Assembly: GCA_947624725.1 (NCBI GenBank)
Contig: CANQLP010000001.1
Location: 62,001 to 126,000 of the forward strand
DNA from: an uncultured Clostridia bacterium
Lineage (GTDB): Bacteria > Bacillota_A > Clostridia > TANB77 > CAG-508
Direction of reading: 5' to 3'
DNA: 64,000 nt
Below the pieces are notes generated by a model. The model did not search any database. It was given only the letters and a program-made list of their open reading frames with translations, and was not told the origin of the DNA. The number at the start of each line of letters is the position of its first letter. Within the stretch, counting starts at the first letter, position 1. This document shows, piece by piece, positions 18,585 through 27,777 of this stretch. The position numbers and the translations under genes are program-made.

Positions 18585-20057
18585 TTAATGCTCATCATGA
18601 TAATTTTCAGATTCATCTATACTTATATTTGATGATTTTTCAGAATTTCCATAAGCTTTATTAAATGTATTTTTTAATGAAGAAGATAGTTCTCTTTGAA
18701 ATTCCATATATTTATTAAAATTAGTAACAGGATTTGGTATTTCCTCAAATTTCAAATATTTAGGTAAAAGACTTGCATCTGTTGGCATTAGTTTTTCACG
18801 ATCTTGATATAAAGTTTCCAAATATTTTGATAAGGTCTTTTCTGATAGACTATTTTTTGGAAGTCTTGATATAGTTCTAAATGTCTCATATAAATCATAT
18901 ATTGTAGTTATAGTTCGTTTATTTTCAAAATCATTTCCTGTTGTTCTTGTTATAGAGCACATTGGAGAAATATACATAAGATGTGCTAAAAATTCTCTGT
19001 ATGCCTTTAACATTTCTTGCGGATCAGTATAATTTCCTGTAGAAGGAATATTTTTTAGCTTTTGACTTTTTCCTTTTAATTTAGTATGTGCTGCAAAACC
19101 AATATTACCATCTCTCTGTTGCTCAGCAGATTGAACTTGACATTCTATAGGAAGAGTAATTATTTTTTCATCACTTAAACGAATTTTCAAATCTAAGCCT
19201 ATAAATTCTGATCTATATCCAATATCTGTTGCTTTTCTTTTAGTCCTTTTAGGATCTGAAGAAACTGTTATTCCAAGTGAATGTAATAAATCACTTTTTT
19301 GGAAAGTATTCATTAAGTTATCTCTTAATTTGTATAAAATTACTTCATTTGGGTTATTAAGAGTTAATTCTGTAAGTAAAGTTCTGATATTTATATTAGT
19401 AAGTTCACTAATATCATTTAAAGTTAATGGAGCTTTTGAATCTTCTACTGTATCTATATATTCAAGATAATCCATTTGAATAGTGTTTATCATTTCTTGA
19501 TAATATTTTTTTCTATTAATTGCTTCTTCAGGAAATACATCTATTAATTTTTCAAGCACTTCTTGACATTTTTTAGCATAATAATCAAATGTCATAAAAG
19601 GATTTTGAGATATTTCTTCAGCTGTCTTTGCTATGAAGGTTCTTGTGCTTTCTCTTTTATTTATCATTTCCTGCAAAACAGTATCTCCATCAGAAAAGAA
19701 GATAGAGTGCTCCGCTTCTGGAACTATCCTTATTCCAAGATAATCTGTTACCTTAGCACCTTTTTTATCCTCACGCTGAGAATATTCTTCCATTTTATTC
19801 TTCATGCTTAAATCAGCTTTATATCTACTATAAATCTCAATAGGGAAGGTATCGGGAGCATTAATTCTTTCATTTTCAAATATAATAGCAGAAATGATAA
19901 AATTAATAAGCTCTTGAACTTTTGGATCCTTATATGCTATGAAGTTTTCATTAGGTGTACCTTTAATAAGACTTGCAAATTCCATAAATTGCTCATTTAA
20001 AATCTCTTTAGCAGCCTTATTTGGATCAAATCTATATTTTTCTTTAAAATCATTCAT
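18585..20057 (-). CDS. RelA/SpoT-like domain protein, long divergent form
   Basis: This is a 490-residue protein without membrane segments. Two stretches resemble the RelA/SpoT nucleotidyltransferase fold: SRYKADLSMKNKMEEY followed by KVTDYLGIRIVPEA (compare R-x-K-x-x-x-S-x-x-x-K and D-x-x-G-I-R), and later GYRSEFIGLDLKI followed by LPIECQVQSAEQQR and NIGFAAHTKLKG (compare YRSxH, EIQIRT, AEHWAAHxxYK). The region between them is much longer than in small alarmone synthetases. There is no HD hydrolase or TGS domain. A role in alarmone synthesis or in a nucleotide toxin is inference. The frame is intact. Confidence 0.65.
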   Translation of the reverse strand: MNDFKEKYRFDPNKAAKEILNEQFMEFASLIKGTPNENFIAYKDPKVQELINFIISAIIFENERINAPDTFPIEIYSRYKADLSMKNKMEEYSQREDKKGAKVTDYLGIRIVPEAEHSIFFSDGDTVLQEMINKRESTRTFIAKTAEEISQNPFMTFDYYAKKCQEVLEKLIDVFPEEAINRKKYYQEMINTIQMDYLEYIDTVEDSKAPLTLNDISELTNINIRTLLTELTLNNPNEVILYKLRDNLMNTFQKSDLLHSLGITVSSDPKRTKRKATDIGYRSEFIGLDLKIRLSDEKIITLPIECQVQSAEQQRDGNIGFAAHTKLKGKSQKLKNIPSTGNYTDPQEMLKAYREFLAHLMYISPMCSITRTTGNDFENKRTITTIYDLYETFRTISRLPKNSLSEKTLSKYLETLYQDREKLMPTDASLLPKYLKFEEIPNPVTNFNKYMEFQRELSSSLKNTFNKAYGNSEKSSNISIDESENYHDEH

Positions 20058-20077
20058 ATTTATACTTCCTTTTTAAA

Positions 20078-21619
20078 TTATTCCCATTCAATGGTTGCAG
20101 GTGGTTTAGATGTTATATCATAAACAACTCTGTTAATATTTTTTATTTCATTTACAATTCTTGTTGAAACTTTTTCTAAAATATCATAAGGAATTTTAGC
20201 CCATGTAGCTGTCATAAAATCAGTTGTCTCAACTGCACGAAGAGCTAGAGTATAGTCATAAGTTCTTCCGGTCTCCCATAACACCTACTGATTTTAAATT
20301 TGTAAGAACTGCAAAATATTGATTTAAGCTTCTGTCAAGTCCTGCTTTTGCAATTTCATCTCTAAATATAAAATCCGCTTCCTTAAGTATTTCTAGTTTC
20401 TCATCAGTAATATCTCCAATTACCCTAATTGCAAGTCCGAGGACCAGGGAAGGGTTGTCTATATACTAAGTTTTCTGGAATGCCTAATTCTAAACCAGTT
20501 TTTCTTACTTCATCTTTAAATAGGTCTCTTAAAGGTTCAATAATTTCTTCAAAATCAACATAGTCAGGAAGCCCACCAACATTGTGATGACTTTTTATTG
20601 TTTGACCTTTACCGAACACCACTTTCTATAACATCAGGGTAGATTGTTCCTTGTACGAGATAATCTACTTTGCCAATTTTTTTAGCTTCTTCCTCAAATA
20701 CTCTTATAAATTCTTCTCCTATAATTTTTCTTTTTCTTTCAGGATCAGAAATACCTTTAAGCTTTCTTAAAAATCTATCTTTAGCATTTACTCTAATTAA
20801 ATTTATATCATATTGTTCTCTAAATATTTTTTCAACTTCATCGCCTTCGTTTTTACGAAGAAGACCATGGTCTACAAATATGCAAGTTAAATTTTTTCCG
20901 ATGGCTTTATTTAAAAGAACTGCTGCAACTGAAGAATCAACACCACCAGATAAAGCACAAAGGGCTTTTTTATCTCCAATTTTCTCTCTTAAAGCCTTAA
21001 CGGAATCATCGACGAAAGAAGACATCTTCCAATTTCCTTGGCACTTACATATATTATATACAAAGTTATGAATTATTTTAATTCCATTATTTGTATGATT
21101 TACCTCTGGATGGAATTGAATACCATAAATATTTTTTTCCTCATTAGCCATTCCAGCATTAGGACAGCTTTCTGTACTTGCAATATTAATAAATCCTTCA
21201 GGAAGTAATTTTACAAAGTCAGTATGACTCATTAGACAATCATTTTCATTCTCGAATCCAACAAAAAGAGGAGAGGAGTTATCTAATTTTACCTTAGTTG
21301 TTCCGTATTCTCTTTTATTAGCTTTTTGTACATTTCCACCTAAAACATAAGTTATAAGCTGCATACCATAACAAATTCCAAGAATTGGAATACCAAGGTT
21401 AAAAATTTCTTTATTTACCATTGGTGCATTTTCTTCATAAACACTAGATGGACCACCTGTAAAGATGATTCCTTTTGGTGAAATTTCTTTTAATTTATCA
21501 ATACTAATATCATATGGAACTATTTCAGAATATACATTACATTCTCTGACACGCCTTGCGATTAATTGATTATATTGTCCATGGAAATCTAGTACGAGTA
21601 TTTTTTCATTTTCTTTCAT
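20078..21619 (-). CDS. guaA: GMP synthase (glutamine-hydrolysing), three CGG +1 sites
   Basis: GuaA aminates XMP to GMP. The N-terminal class I amidotransferase shows the nucleophile site GICYGMQL and the His-Glu pair in [11 protein letters not shown]. The synthetase part has the PP-loop [15 protein letters not shown]. Three extra Cs interrupt it: at 20614 (GTT-C-GGT, restoring [20 protein letters not shown]), 20439 (CCT-C-GGA, restoring PFPGPGLAIRV) and 20270 (GAC-C-GGA, restoring MGDGRTYDYT). All three corrected glycines are strongly conserved in GuaA. The full product is 512 residues from ATG 21619, the usual length; an ATG at 21631 touches the ribosome site AAAGGA, so I prefer 21619. Confidence 0.94.
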
Positions 21620-21721
21620 ATTTAAAATCATTCCTTTCTAGAGGATTTAAATTAGATACTATACATTGTATCATATTTTATGGTAAATTGTAAATAATTT
21701 GCCATAAACAAGTACGAAAAA

Positions 21722-21751
21722 GAGAGGATACAAAAATATGTATCCTCTCAA
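21722..21751 (-). terminator. Terminator of the DUF975 gene
   Basis: GAGAGGATAC pairs with GTATCCTCTC. On the minus strand the stem is followed by a T run. Confidence 0.8.
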
Positions 21752-21765
21752 AAAATTATTTATTA

Positions 21766-22554
21766 TTATTGTATTGGATTGTCTTGTGCTTCAGTATTTT
21801 CTACAACTTCAGCAGGCCTATTATTTGAAGTTCCTGCAAGCATTTCATAGAAAGCAACTATTGCAATAGACATATATGGTATTAACCAGAACATTCCTAT
21901 TCCAAAAGTGAATGATGCAAGTATTGCCCATCCAATGAATGAAAGTTGTAAACAGAATAATTTCCATCTATTTCCCATCATTAAGCTAGCACTTTTTTCT
22001 ACAATTTCTTTCGCAGGCATATCTGGATTATCATATAGTATGTAGTTATTTAAAGAGTATAATAATGATTTAATTGTCATATAAATTGAGTCTGCAAATA
22101 TAGCAATTACGCACAATAAAGCAAATCCTCCCATACCTGCAATGACTGATGAAACATCAGCATCATAAGCCATAGTAGCACCTACAAAAGCTCCAGCTGA
22201 GCTTACAAGTAATAGTACAAGAAGTACAACCATTATAATTATAGGAACTAATAGTTTTAGTGCAGTATGTAATGTTACAGACCAAACTTTACTAAATGCA
22301 GAAAATCCGATTGTAAAGAAATCTAAATAACCAACTTCTTCATTTCTTTTTAATTTCATAAGGCTAGCTATAAAACCATAGCCTAAAGGTACTGAAATAA
22401 TTGCATTTGCTATAGGGCCTATAACAGGAATAAATTTAAGAACAAATCCTATGACATATATTAAGATGCCATAAATAAAAGTAAGTAGGGCTGCTTTTCC
22501 CCATTTACCAGTTAAATTTTCACGAGCTTTAGCTCTAATTTCTGATGAATTCAT
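21766..22554 (-). CDS. DUF975 family integral membrane protein
   Basis: This 262-residue protein has about six hydrophobic helices. The N-terminus reads MNSSEIRAKARENLTGKWGKA, the typical opening of DUF975 proteins (small helix plus 'W..A' before the first membrane span). Later signatures are YGFIASLMKL and LSFIGWAILASFTFGIG. I start at ATG 22554, which follows AAAGGAGG, rather than at 22605. The function is unknown; the family is common in Clostridia and often lies near cell-envelope genes. Confidence 0.85.
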   Translation of the reverse strand: MNSSEIRAKARENLTGKWGKAALLTFIYGILIYVIGFVLKFIPVIGPIANAIISVPLGYGFIASLMKLKRNEEVGYLDFFTIGFSAFSKVWSVTLHTALKLLVPIIIMVVLLVLLLVSSAGAFVGATMAYDADVSSVIAGMGGFALLCVIAIFADSIYMTIKSLLYSLNNYILYDNPDMPAKEIVEKSASLMMGNRWKLFCLQLSFIGWAILASFTFGIGMFWLIPYMSIAIVAFYEMLAGTSNNRPAEVVENTEAQDNPIQ

Positions 22555-22647
22555 AAACAAACCTCCTTTTATAAATATACAAATTAATATTACAATAGTC
22601 GACAAAATATGTCAATAATAAATTTGCAATATTTTTAAATAGTGTTT

Positions 22648-22674
22648 ACAAAATTTACATAATTTCATAATATA
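22648..22674 (+). promoter_or_regulatory. Possible sigma-K promoter for spoVFB
   Basis: AC at 22648 and CATAATATA at 22666 are 16 bases apart, matching the sigma-K pattern AC-N16-CATANNNTA. In Bacillus the spoVF genes are under sigma-K. This short pattern could arise by chance in AT-rich DNA. Confidence 0.45.
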
Positions 22675-22705
22675 TATGGAGTAATATTTAAGGGGGGCTA
22701 ATTTC

Positions 22706-23273
22706 TTGAATATTAAAAACAAAAAAATTGTATTTGCTTTAACGAGTGCTTTTTATACTTTTAAGAATACTATATTCGAAATGGAAAAAATTATGAACAA
22801 TGGAGGAAAAATTATTCCAATAATGTCAGTAGAGGCATACAATTCAAATTCTAAATTTGGGGATAGTAGTTATTTTATCGAAAAGATAGAAAAAATTACA
22901 AAGCACAAAGTAATTAATACTGTAGCGGAAGCGGAAGAAAGAGAAGGGGACATACTAGTTATATGTCCATGCTCAGGAAATCATATAGCAAAGATAGCAT
23001 CTTCCATATATGATACTCCAGTACTTGCATCAGCAAGATTACATTTAAGAAATAATAAGCCTGTACTACTTCGGCATTGCAACAAAAGATGGGTTAAGTA
23101 CAAATGCAGAGAATATTGGAAAATTATTAAATAGCAAGAATATTTTTTTTATTCCTTTTACACAAGATAACCCAATTACTAAACCAACATCACTTGCTTT
23201 TTCACCAAAATATATAAAAGAATCTATAGAATATTCTTTGGAACATAAGCAAATTCAACCTTTGCTATTATAA
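22706..23273 (+). CDS. spoVFB: Dipicolinate synthase subunit B, one CGG +1 site
   Basis: SpoVFB (DpaB) is the flavoprotein-fold subunit of dipicolinate synthase, which makes the main small solute of the spore core in the mother cell. TTG at 22706 follows AGGGGGG. Recognisable segments are KKIVFALTSAFYTF, ILVICPCSGNHIAKIA and KNIFFIPFTQDNP. The frame is broken by an extra C at 23072 (CTT-C-GGC); skipping it gives PVLLGIATKDGLS, matching the family's 'PVVLGISTNDALG'. The corrected length is 188 residues, close to other DpaB proteins. Subunit A is not beside it in this window. Confidence 0.92.
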
Positions 23274-23319
23274 GGATTATATGTACGAACATTTTTTTGA
23301 AAAATTTTAATAAAAAGTA

Positions 23320-23348
23320 TTGACAATAAACTTTTGTTCGTATATAAT
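23320..23348 (+). promoter_or_regulatory. Promoter with embedded LexA-like box
   Basis: TTGACA at 23320 and TATAAT at 23343 have a 17-base spacer. Inside the spacer, TAAACTTTTGTTCG (23327-23340) matches the Gram-positive LexA box CGAAC-N4-GTTCG at eight of ten arm positions. A further CGAAC half site lies at about 23286. The position between -35 and -10 would allow repression. Confidence 0.65.
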
Positions 23349-23391
23349 AAAACCATAATAACAAATGAATGTTTGGTAAGGAGAAATAATT

Positions 23392-23688
23392 ATGAGAATA
23401 AAAAATAAGAAAAAATTTATAAGAGCAATATTTATAATATTAGGAATAGTTATAGGGTTAAATTTTATTTTGATTAGTAGAGTATTTTCAAATCAAGAAA
23501 TAACTTATAAAACAGTTTCTGTTGTAACAGGAGATACATTGTGGGATATAGCTAAAAGGGAAGAAGCATATAATGATTATTATAGTGGAACTGATGTAAG
23601 AGATATAATCGAAGATATCAAGGATGTAAATAATTTAGGTAGTTCTAGCTTAAGCGAAAGTCAGGTTTTAAAAATTCCGACATATTAA
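23392..23688 (+). CDS. YneA-like LysM protein, SOS-associated
   Basis: This 98-residue protein has an N-terminal helix (FIRAIFIILGIVIGLNFILI) followed by one LysM peptidoglycan-binding domain (VSVVTGDTLWDIAKREEAY to SQVLKIPTY). That is the architecture of YneA, the SOS-induced cell-division inhibitor of Bacillus, which halts division during DNA damage. The LexA-like box in its promoter supports this role. lexA itself is not in the window. Confidence 0.8.
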   Translation: MRIKNKKKFIRAIFIILGIVIGLNFILISRVFSNQEITYKTVSVVTGDTLWDIAKREEAYNDYYSGTDVRDIIEDIKDVNNLGSSSLSESQVLKIPTY

Positions 23689-23766
23689 AACATAATTATA
23701 GTTAAGCTGTTTATTATGATGCATGATTTTTAAATAGTTCATTAAAAATTTTGAAACCTAAAGAGG

Positions 23767-23815
23767 GCACGATAGTATTAGGTATAAATTACCAAATATT
23801 ATCGTGCTTTTATTT
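23767..23815 (+). terminator. Terminator after the yneA-like gene
   Basis: GCACGATAGTATT pairs with the complementary AATATTATCGTGC across a loop with a further GGTA/TACC pairing. TTTTATTTT follows. Confidence 0.8.
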
Positions 23816-23943
23816 TGCATTTATCTGAATTATTGCAAAATTATTACAAAAAGCAACAAAATTGTAATAAATATTTGAACTAATATTGTTGAGATTTATT
23901 TTATGTTATGATATAAATAAAATAAAAAGGAAACAATTAAAAG

Positions 23944-25038
23944 ATGTTTAATGAAATAATGAAATATGGTGTTGCAGAACTAACATATAAAAACAAAAAA
24001 TATTTATCAGAGAATCCTATTTTATATAATTTATTTTGGGAGACAACCTTAAGATGTAATGCAAAATGTAAACACTGTGGTAGCAATGCTGGAGAAAATA
24101 TAAATTTGCAAGATGAACTTACGACAGAGGAAATAAAAAAAGCATTTAAAAATATATCAGATAAATATGATACGAGCAACATTTTAATTAATGTAACAGG
24201 AGGAGAACCACTAGTAAGAGAAGATTTATTCGAAGTTATGAAGTTTGCTACTAATTTGGGCTTTCGTTGGGGAATAACTACAAATGGAATGCTAATAAAT
24301 GATAAAATTATTAAAGATATGAAAGAGACTAATCTTGCAACAATGTCTATAAGTATAGATGGCTTGGAGGAAAGCCATGATAATTTCAGAGGCGTAAAAG
24401 GTTCATATAAAAAAATAATCGAAAACATAGAAAAACTTAAGAAAGAAAAATTTTTACATTGCTTTCAGGTAACAACAGTTGTAAATAAATTAAATATTAA
24501 TGAATTGGAAGAAATGTATAATGTTATGTAAGAATTAGAAGTTGATTCATGGCGAGTAATAAATATGGATCCAATAGGAAGAGCAAATGAAAATAGAAAT
24601 TTACAATTAGACAAGGAAGATTATAAGTATTTATTAAACTTTATAAAAGATAAGAGGAAAAAAGCAAAATTCGAAGTTACATATGGGTGTTCTCATTTTG
24701 TAGGAATTAAATTAGAAAAAGAATTAAGAGATAATATGTTTTTTTGTAGAGCAGGTTTTACGACGGCAAGTATATTATATAACGGAGATATTTTCGTATG
24801 CCCTAATGTTGAAAGAAGAAAAGATCTTATACAAGGAAATGTAAAAAAAGATAATTTTGTAGATATATGGGAAAATAAGTTTAAATGGTTTAGAAACTTA
24901 GATAAATTGAAATGTAAAGAATGTGAAAATTGTGAAGATTGGAAATATTGTTTAGGAGATTCTCTACATACATGGGATTTTGATAAAAATGAACCTAAAA
25001 TTTGTTTAAATAAATTATTAAAAGAGGAGGAAATTTAA
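23944..25038 (+). pseudogene. Radical SAM/SPASM protein interrupted by an in-frame TAA
   Basis: The N-terminal half carries the radical SAM cluster motif CNAKCKHC (TTLRCNAKCKHCGSNAGE), then NVTGGEPLVRED and SISIDGLEESHDNFRG. The C-terminal half has a SPASM-like auxiliary-cluster domain with FFCRAGFTTASILYNGD, then CKECENCEDWKYC. A TAA at 24529 replaces what is probably a lysine (AAA to TAA); the frame before and after it is the same and both halves match one family. This is a nonsense change, not a CGG site. The family modifies peptides or lies next to small membrane proteins in some genomes, and a small membrane gene follows two bases after its stop. It could be a recent pseudogene, or TAA may be read through. 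Confidence 0.75.
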
Positions 25039-25039
25039 T

Positions 25040-25291
25040 ATGAACAATACGACACTAACAAGTGAAACTTACTCTGATACAGGAGTATATGGGCCACCAC
25101 CAATCAAAATAAATACAACACAAAAAGTTATGAATATAGGACTTTGGATATTGATATTTATTTTAGGAAGTATAGCATTAGTTAATAAGAAAATATCTAA
25201 AATAACAAAAATAATAATTATAACAATTATACTTATTATTGGATTAGCTGTAAGCTTTATCGTAACAAGTTTACTAAATTTTAATAATTAA
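25040..25291 (+). CDS. Small membrane protein paired with the radical SAM gene
   Basis: This is an 83-residue protein of unrecognised family. The N-terminal 35 residues are polar with a Pro-rich patch (TGVYGPPPIKINTTQ), followed by two hydrophobic helices (IGLWILIFILGSIALV and IIIITIILIIGLAVSFIV) and a short polar tail. The start follows GAGGAGG located within the end of the radical SAM gene. The tight coupling suggests that it is a partner or substrate of that enzyme; this is inference. Confidence 0.65.
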   Translation: MNNTTLTSETYSDTGVYGPPPIKINTTQKVMNIGLWILIFILGSIALVNKKISKITKIIIITIILIIGLAVSFIVTSLLNFNN

Positions 25292-25295
25292 TAAA

Positions 25296-25321
25296 AAAGC
25301 AAAGGAATTAACCTTTGCTTT
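25296..25321 (+). terminator. Terminator after the small membrane gene
   Basis: AAAGCAAAGG pairs with CCTTTGCTTT. Its right arm also encodes the C-terminus of a small minus-strand ORF. Confidence 0.75.
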
Positions 25322-25442
25322 CTTCACTTATGAGGTCCTCTTCAAGAATTGAGGAAATGACCTCAAATAAGCCGATGATGGCTGTCAACAAAGATACTGT
25401 GACAGTTAGGACTCTTATTACCCGATGTAATTTTCTTTCCAT
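25308..25442 (-). CDS. Short hydrophobic peptide ORF with an in-frame CGG
   Basis: A 44-residue ORF reads MERKLHRVIRVLTVTVSLLT and continues with one hydrophobic helix (TAIIGLFEVISSI) and an acidic tail. AGGAGG lies ten bases before its ATG, and a promoter precedes it at 25476-25504. Codons such as GTC, ATC and GGC are richer in C/G than those of its neighbours, which suggests foreign origin. Codon 7 is CGG (25422-25424); if the +1 shift applied there, translation would stop after seven residues. The size and shape resemble type I toxin peptides, but I cannot name a family. Confidence 0.5.
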   Translation of the reverse strand: MERKLHRVIRVLTVTVSLLTAIIGLFEVISSILEEDLISEESKG

Positions 25443-25475
25443 TATGCAATGTCCTCCTAATAAATTTGTAAAATA

Positions 25476-25504
25476 ATTATATCACATTTCTTCAAATTAT
25501 ACAA
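25476..25504 (-). promoter_or_regulatory. Promoter of the short hydrophobic peptide
   Basis: On the minus strand TTGTAT and TATAAT are separated by 17 bases. They point toward the 44-residue ORF. Confidence 0.5.
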
Positions 25505-25512
25505 TATTATGT

Positions 25513-26502
25513 TTATGGCTCATCTGCTAGAGGATTTCTTTCAACAGCATCTCTAACCTGTGCATTTGCAACATGAGTATATATTTCAGTCGTTGCAATA
25601 CTTTCATGACCAAGAAGCTCTTGCAAAGCTCTAATATCAACATTACCATATTGATACATAAGTGTTGCAGCAGTATGTCTTAATTTATGAGTTGAATATT
25701 TAGTTGTATCAAGACCTGCTTTTCTTAGTTCTACTTCAACTATATGTTGTACCGTTCTTTTACTTATTCTTTCTAGCCTTTCGCTTAAAAACAATGCATC
25801 CTCATCTTTAGGCTTTATATTATTTTTTGGTCTAACTGATAAATAGTCTTTTATGGCTTTTATACAAGCTTTATTTAAGTAAATAGTTCTTTCTTTATCA
25901 CCTTTACCTATAACAGACATCTTACAGTCATCAAATTTTATACTTTTAATATCAATTGATACAAGCTCTGATAAACGAATGCCACAATTAAGAAATATTG
26001 TAATAATTGCATGATCTCTTTCTAGATTTCTACTATTTTTATCAGATATAGGTTCAGATGTAACTTTTAGTAGCTTTTGACTTTCTTCTAGAGTCAAATA
26101 GTGAGGCTGCCTTTTTCCAACCTTTGGACTTTCCAAGTTTTGAGCTGGATTTACTTCAATCATTTTTTCTTTATTACTTACATATGAAAAGAATATTCTT
26201 ATAGTAGATACTTTTCTTGCAAGTGTTGCTGGTTTACTTCCAAATTCGCTTTTTAAGTAATAAAGATATGAATGTATATCTTCTTGAGAAATTTTCTTTA
26301 AAAAATCGATATCAAGACTATGAATATCTGTATCCTTAATATTCTCATAAGAACAAAGTCCTAGATGATTACACATAAATTTGAAAAAATTAGATAAGTC
26401 GTAATTATATTCTTTAATGCTATTTTGAGATTTATTAAGTATTACTGCAGAATAGTTCAAAAATGAGTTTAAAAATTCAGGATTATCCTTTTTATCTATC
26501 AT
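25513..26502 (-). CDS. Tyrosine recombinase XerC/XerD-like
   Basis: This site-specific recombinase has 329 residues. The N-terminal SAM-like core-binding domain spans about residues 10-110. The catalytic domain shows the Arg in LNCGIRLSELVSI, the beta-hairpin Lys region VIGKGDKERTIY, the HxLR box in THKLRHTAATLMY, and the final LGHESIATTEIYTHV with His and the nucleophilic Tyr. The length and motifs fit chromosomal XerC/XerD rather than an integrase with an N-terminal arm-binding domain. No attachment site or integrated element was seen beside it. It probably resolves chromosome dimers. Confidence 0.85.
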   Translation of the reverse strand: MIDKKDNPEFLNSFLNYSAVILNKSQNSIKEYNYDLSNFFKFMCNHLGLCSYENIKDTDIHSLDIDFLKKISQEDIHSYLYYLKSEFGSKPATLARKVSTIRIFFSYVSNKEKMIEVNPAQNLESPKVGKRQPHYLTLEESQKLLKVTSEPISDKNSRNLERDHAIITIFLNCGIRLSELVSIDIKSIKFDDCKMSVIGKGDKERTIYLNKACIKAIKDYLSVRPKNNIKPKDEDALFLSERLERISKRTVQHIVEVELRKAGLDTTKYSTHKLRHTAATLMYQYGNVDIRALQELLGHESIATTEIYTHVANAQVRDAVERNPLADEP

Positions 26503-26646
26503 ATTAATTCACCTTCTTAAATTTAATATAATTATATAACTACTTCTAACTTATTGTCAATTATATAAAAGGCTTCTAGTTAGTTGCTAATTATCTGTCT
26601 TTATGATAATATATAAATAAATTATTTGTGAGAAAAGGAAATAAAA

Positions 26647-27582
26647 ATGATAATAAATACAGGAATGAGGACTGATATACCAGCCTTTTATTCTAATTGG
26701 TTATTAAATAGAATAAAAGAAGGCTTTGTATATGTCAGAAATCCGTATTATAAACACCAAGTAACTAAATATAGCTTAAATCCAAGTATTGTTGACTGTT
26801 TGGCTTTTTGTACTAAAAATCCACACCCATTAATTTCCCACTTGTCAGAATTAGATAAGTATAAGCAATTTTGGTTTGTAACAATTACTCCTTATGGAAA
26901 AGATATTGAGCCAAATGTTCCAGATAAAAAACAAGTAATTAGTGATTTTAAGAAATTATCCGAACATATTGGGAAAAATGCAGTCTCAATTCGTTATGAT
27001 CCAATATTTATAAATGAGAAATTTGATGTAAGTAGGCATATTAGATGTTTTGAAAAATTATTAAGTGAGCTTAAAGGTTATACAGAAGATTGCACTATTA
27101 GTTTTCTAGATATGTATGAAAAGGTAAAAAGGAATGCACCTAATCTAAGAACTCCTACAGAGAAAGAGCAAATACAAATCGCAAAAGCATTTTCAGAAAT
27201 AGGAAAGCAGAACAATATTACAGTACATTCTTGCTGTGAAAAAGAGTTTTTAAAAGATTATGGCTTAGATATAACTGGTTGTATGAGTAAAGAAATAGTC
27301 GAAAAGGCAATAGGTAATAAATTAAATGCACCAAAAAGCAATAGTAAAAGGATTGGATGTAATTGCTTAATGGGTAATGACATAGGTGCGTATAATACTT
27401 GTGGGCATTTGTGCAAATATTGCTACGCAAATGCAAATGCAGGTTTAGTTAGAGAAAATATGAAAAGGCATATTCCGACATCTCCATTTTTAATTGGAGA
27501 GCTGGAAGAAGCGGATAAGATTACAGAAGCTAACCAAAAAAGTTGGCTTAATATAGATAATCAGATTAGCTTTTTAAGTTAA
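26647..27582 (+). CDS. DUF1848 family protein (radical SAM-like)
   Basis: The 311-residue protein begins MIINTGMRTDIPAFYSNWLL and contains FCTKNPHPLISHL and ITPYGKDIEPNVPDK, all typical of DUF1848. Near the C-terminus is a Cys cluster, CNCLMGNDIGAYNTCGHLCKYCYAN, whose CxxxCxxC could hold an iron-sulfur cluster. The family is related to SplB/radical SAM enzymes; its substrate is unknown. The frame is complete. Confidence 0.82.
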   Translation: MIINTGMRTDIPAFYSNWLLNRIKEGFVYVRNPYYKHQVTKYSLNPSIVDCLAFCTKNPHPLISHLSELDKYKQFWFVTITPYGKDIEPNVPDKKQVISDFKKLSEHIGKNAVSIRYDPIFINEKFDVSRHIRCFEKLLSELKGYTEDCTISFLDMYEKVKRNAPNLRTPTEKEQIQIAKAFSEIGKQNNITVHSCCEKEFLKDYGLDITGCMSKEIVEKAIGNKLNAPKSNSKRIGCNCLMGNDIGAYNTCGHLCKYCYANANAGLVRENMKRHIPTSPFLIGELEEADKITEANQKSWLNIDNQISFLS

Positions 27583-27599
27583 CGATAAAGCACAATTTG

Positions 27600-27628
27600 T
27601 TGACAATTCACATATTTTATGATAATAT
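27600..27628 (+). promoter_or_regulatory. Promoter of the type III toxin-antitoxin remnant
   Basis: TTGACA at 27600 and TAATAT at 27623 are separated by 17 bases, just after the DUF1848 gene. Confidence 0.6.
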
Positions 27629-27629
27629 A

Positions 27630-27750
27630 AATATAATAATTAAGAACATCATTGTTTTTAATAAATGTGTTTGTCGCCGCCCCTTTGGCGAGTTATAAAT
27701 GAGAGAGTGAATAAATTATTTTAGGGGGCTTACCAGAAATGGTAGGCTCT
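27630..27750 (+). ncRNA. Candidate type III antitoxin RNA with terminator hairpin
   Basis: Between the promoter at 27600 and the toxin-like ORF at 27778 is a GC-rich patch, CGCC-N8-GGCG at about 27675-27690. A hairpin follows, GCTTACCA-GAAA-TGGTAGGC (27728-27747), then a T-rich stretch. This matches the layout of ToxI/CptI antitoxins: an RNA, a weak terminator, then the toxin gene. I could not see clear tandem repeats, so the antitoxin may be reduced to one unit or decayed. Confidence 0.5.
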
Positions 27751-27777
27751 TAATATTAATTATAAGGAGCAATAAAT

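Noticed and set aside
25513..26502. Integrase of a mobile element
   Set aside because: Length and motifs fit chromosomal XerC/XerD, and no att repeats, excisionase or cargo were seen beside it.
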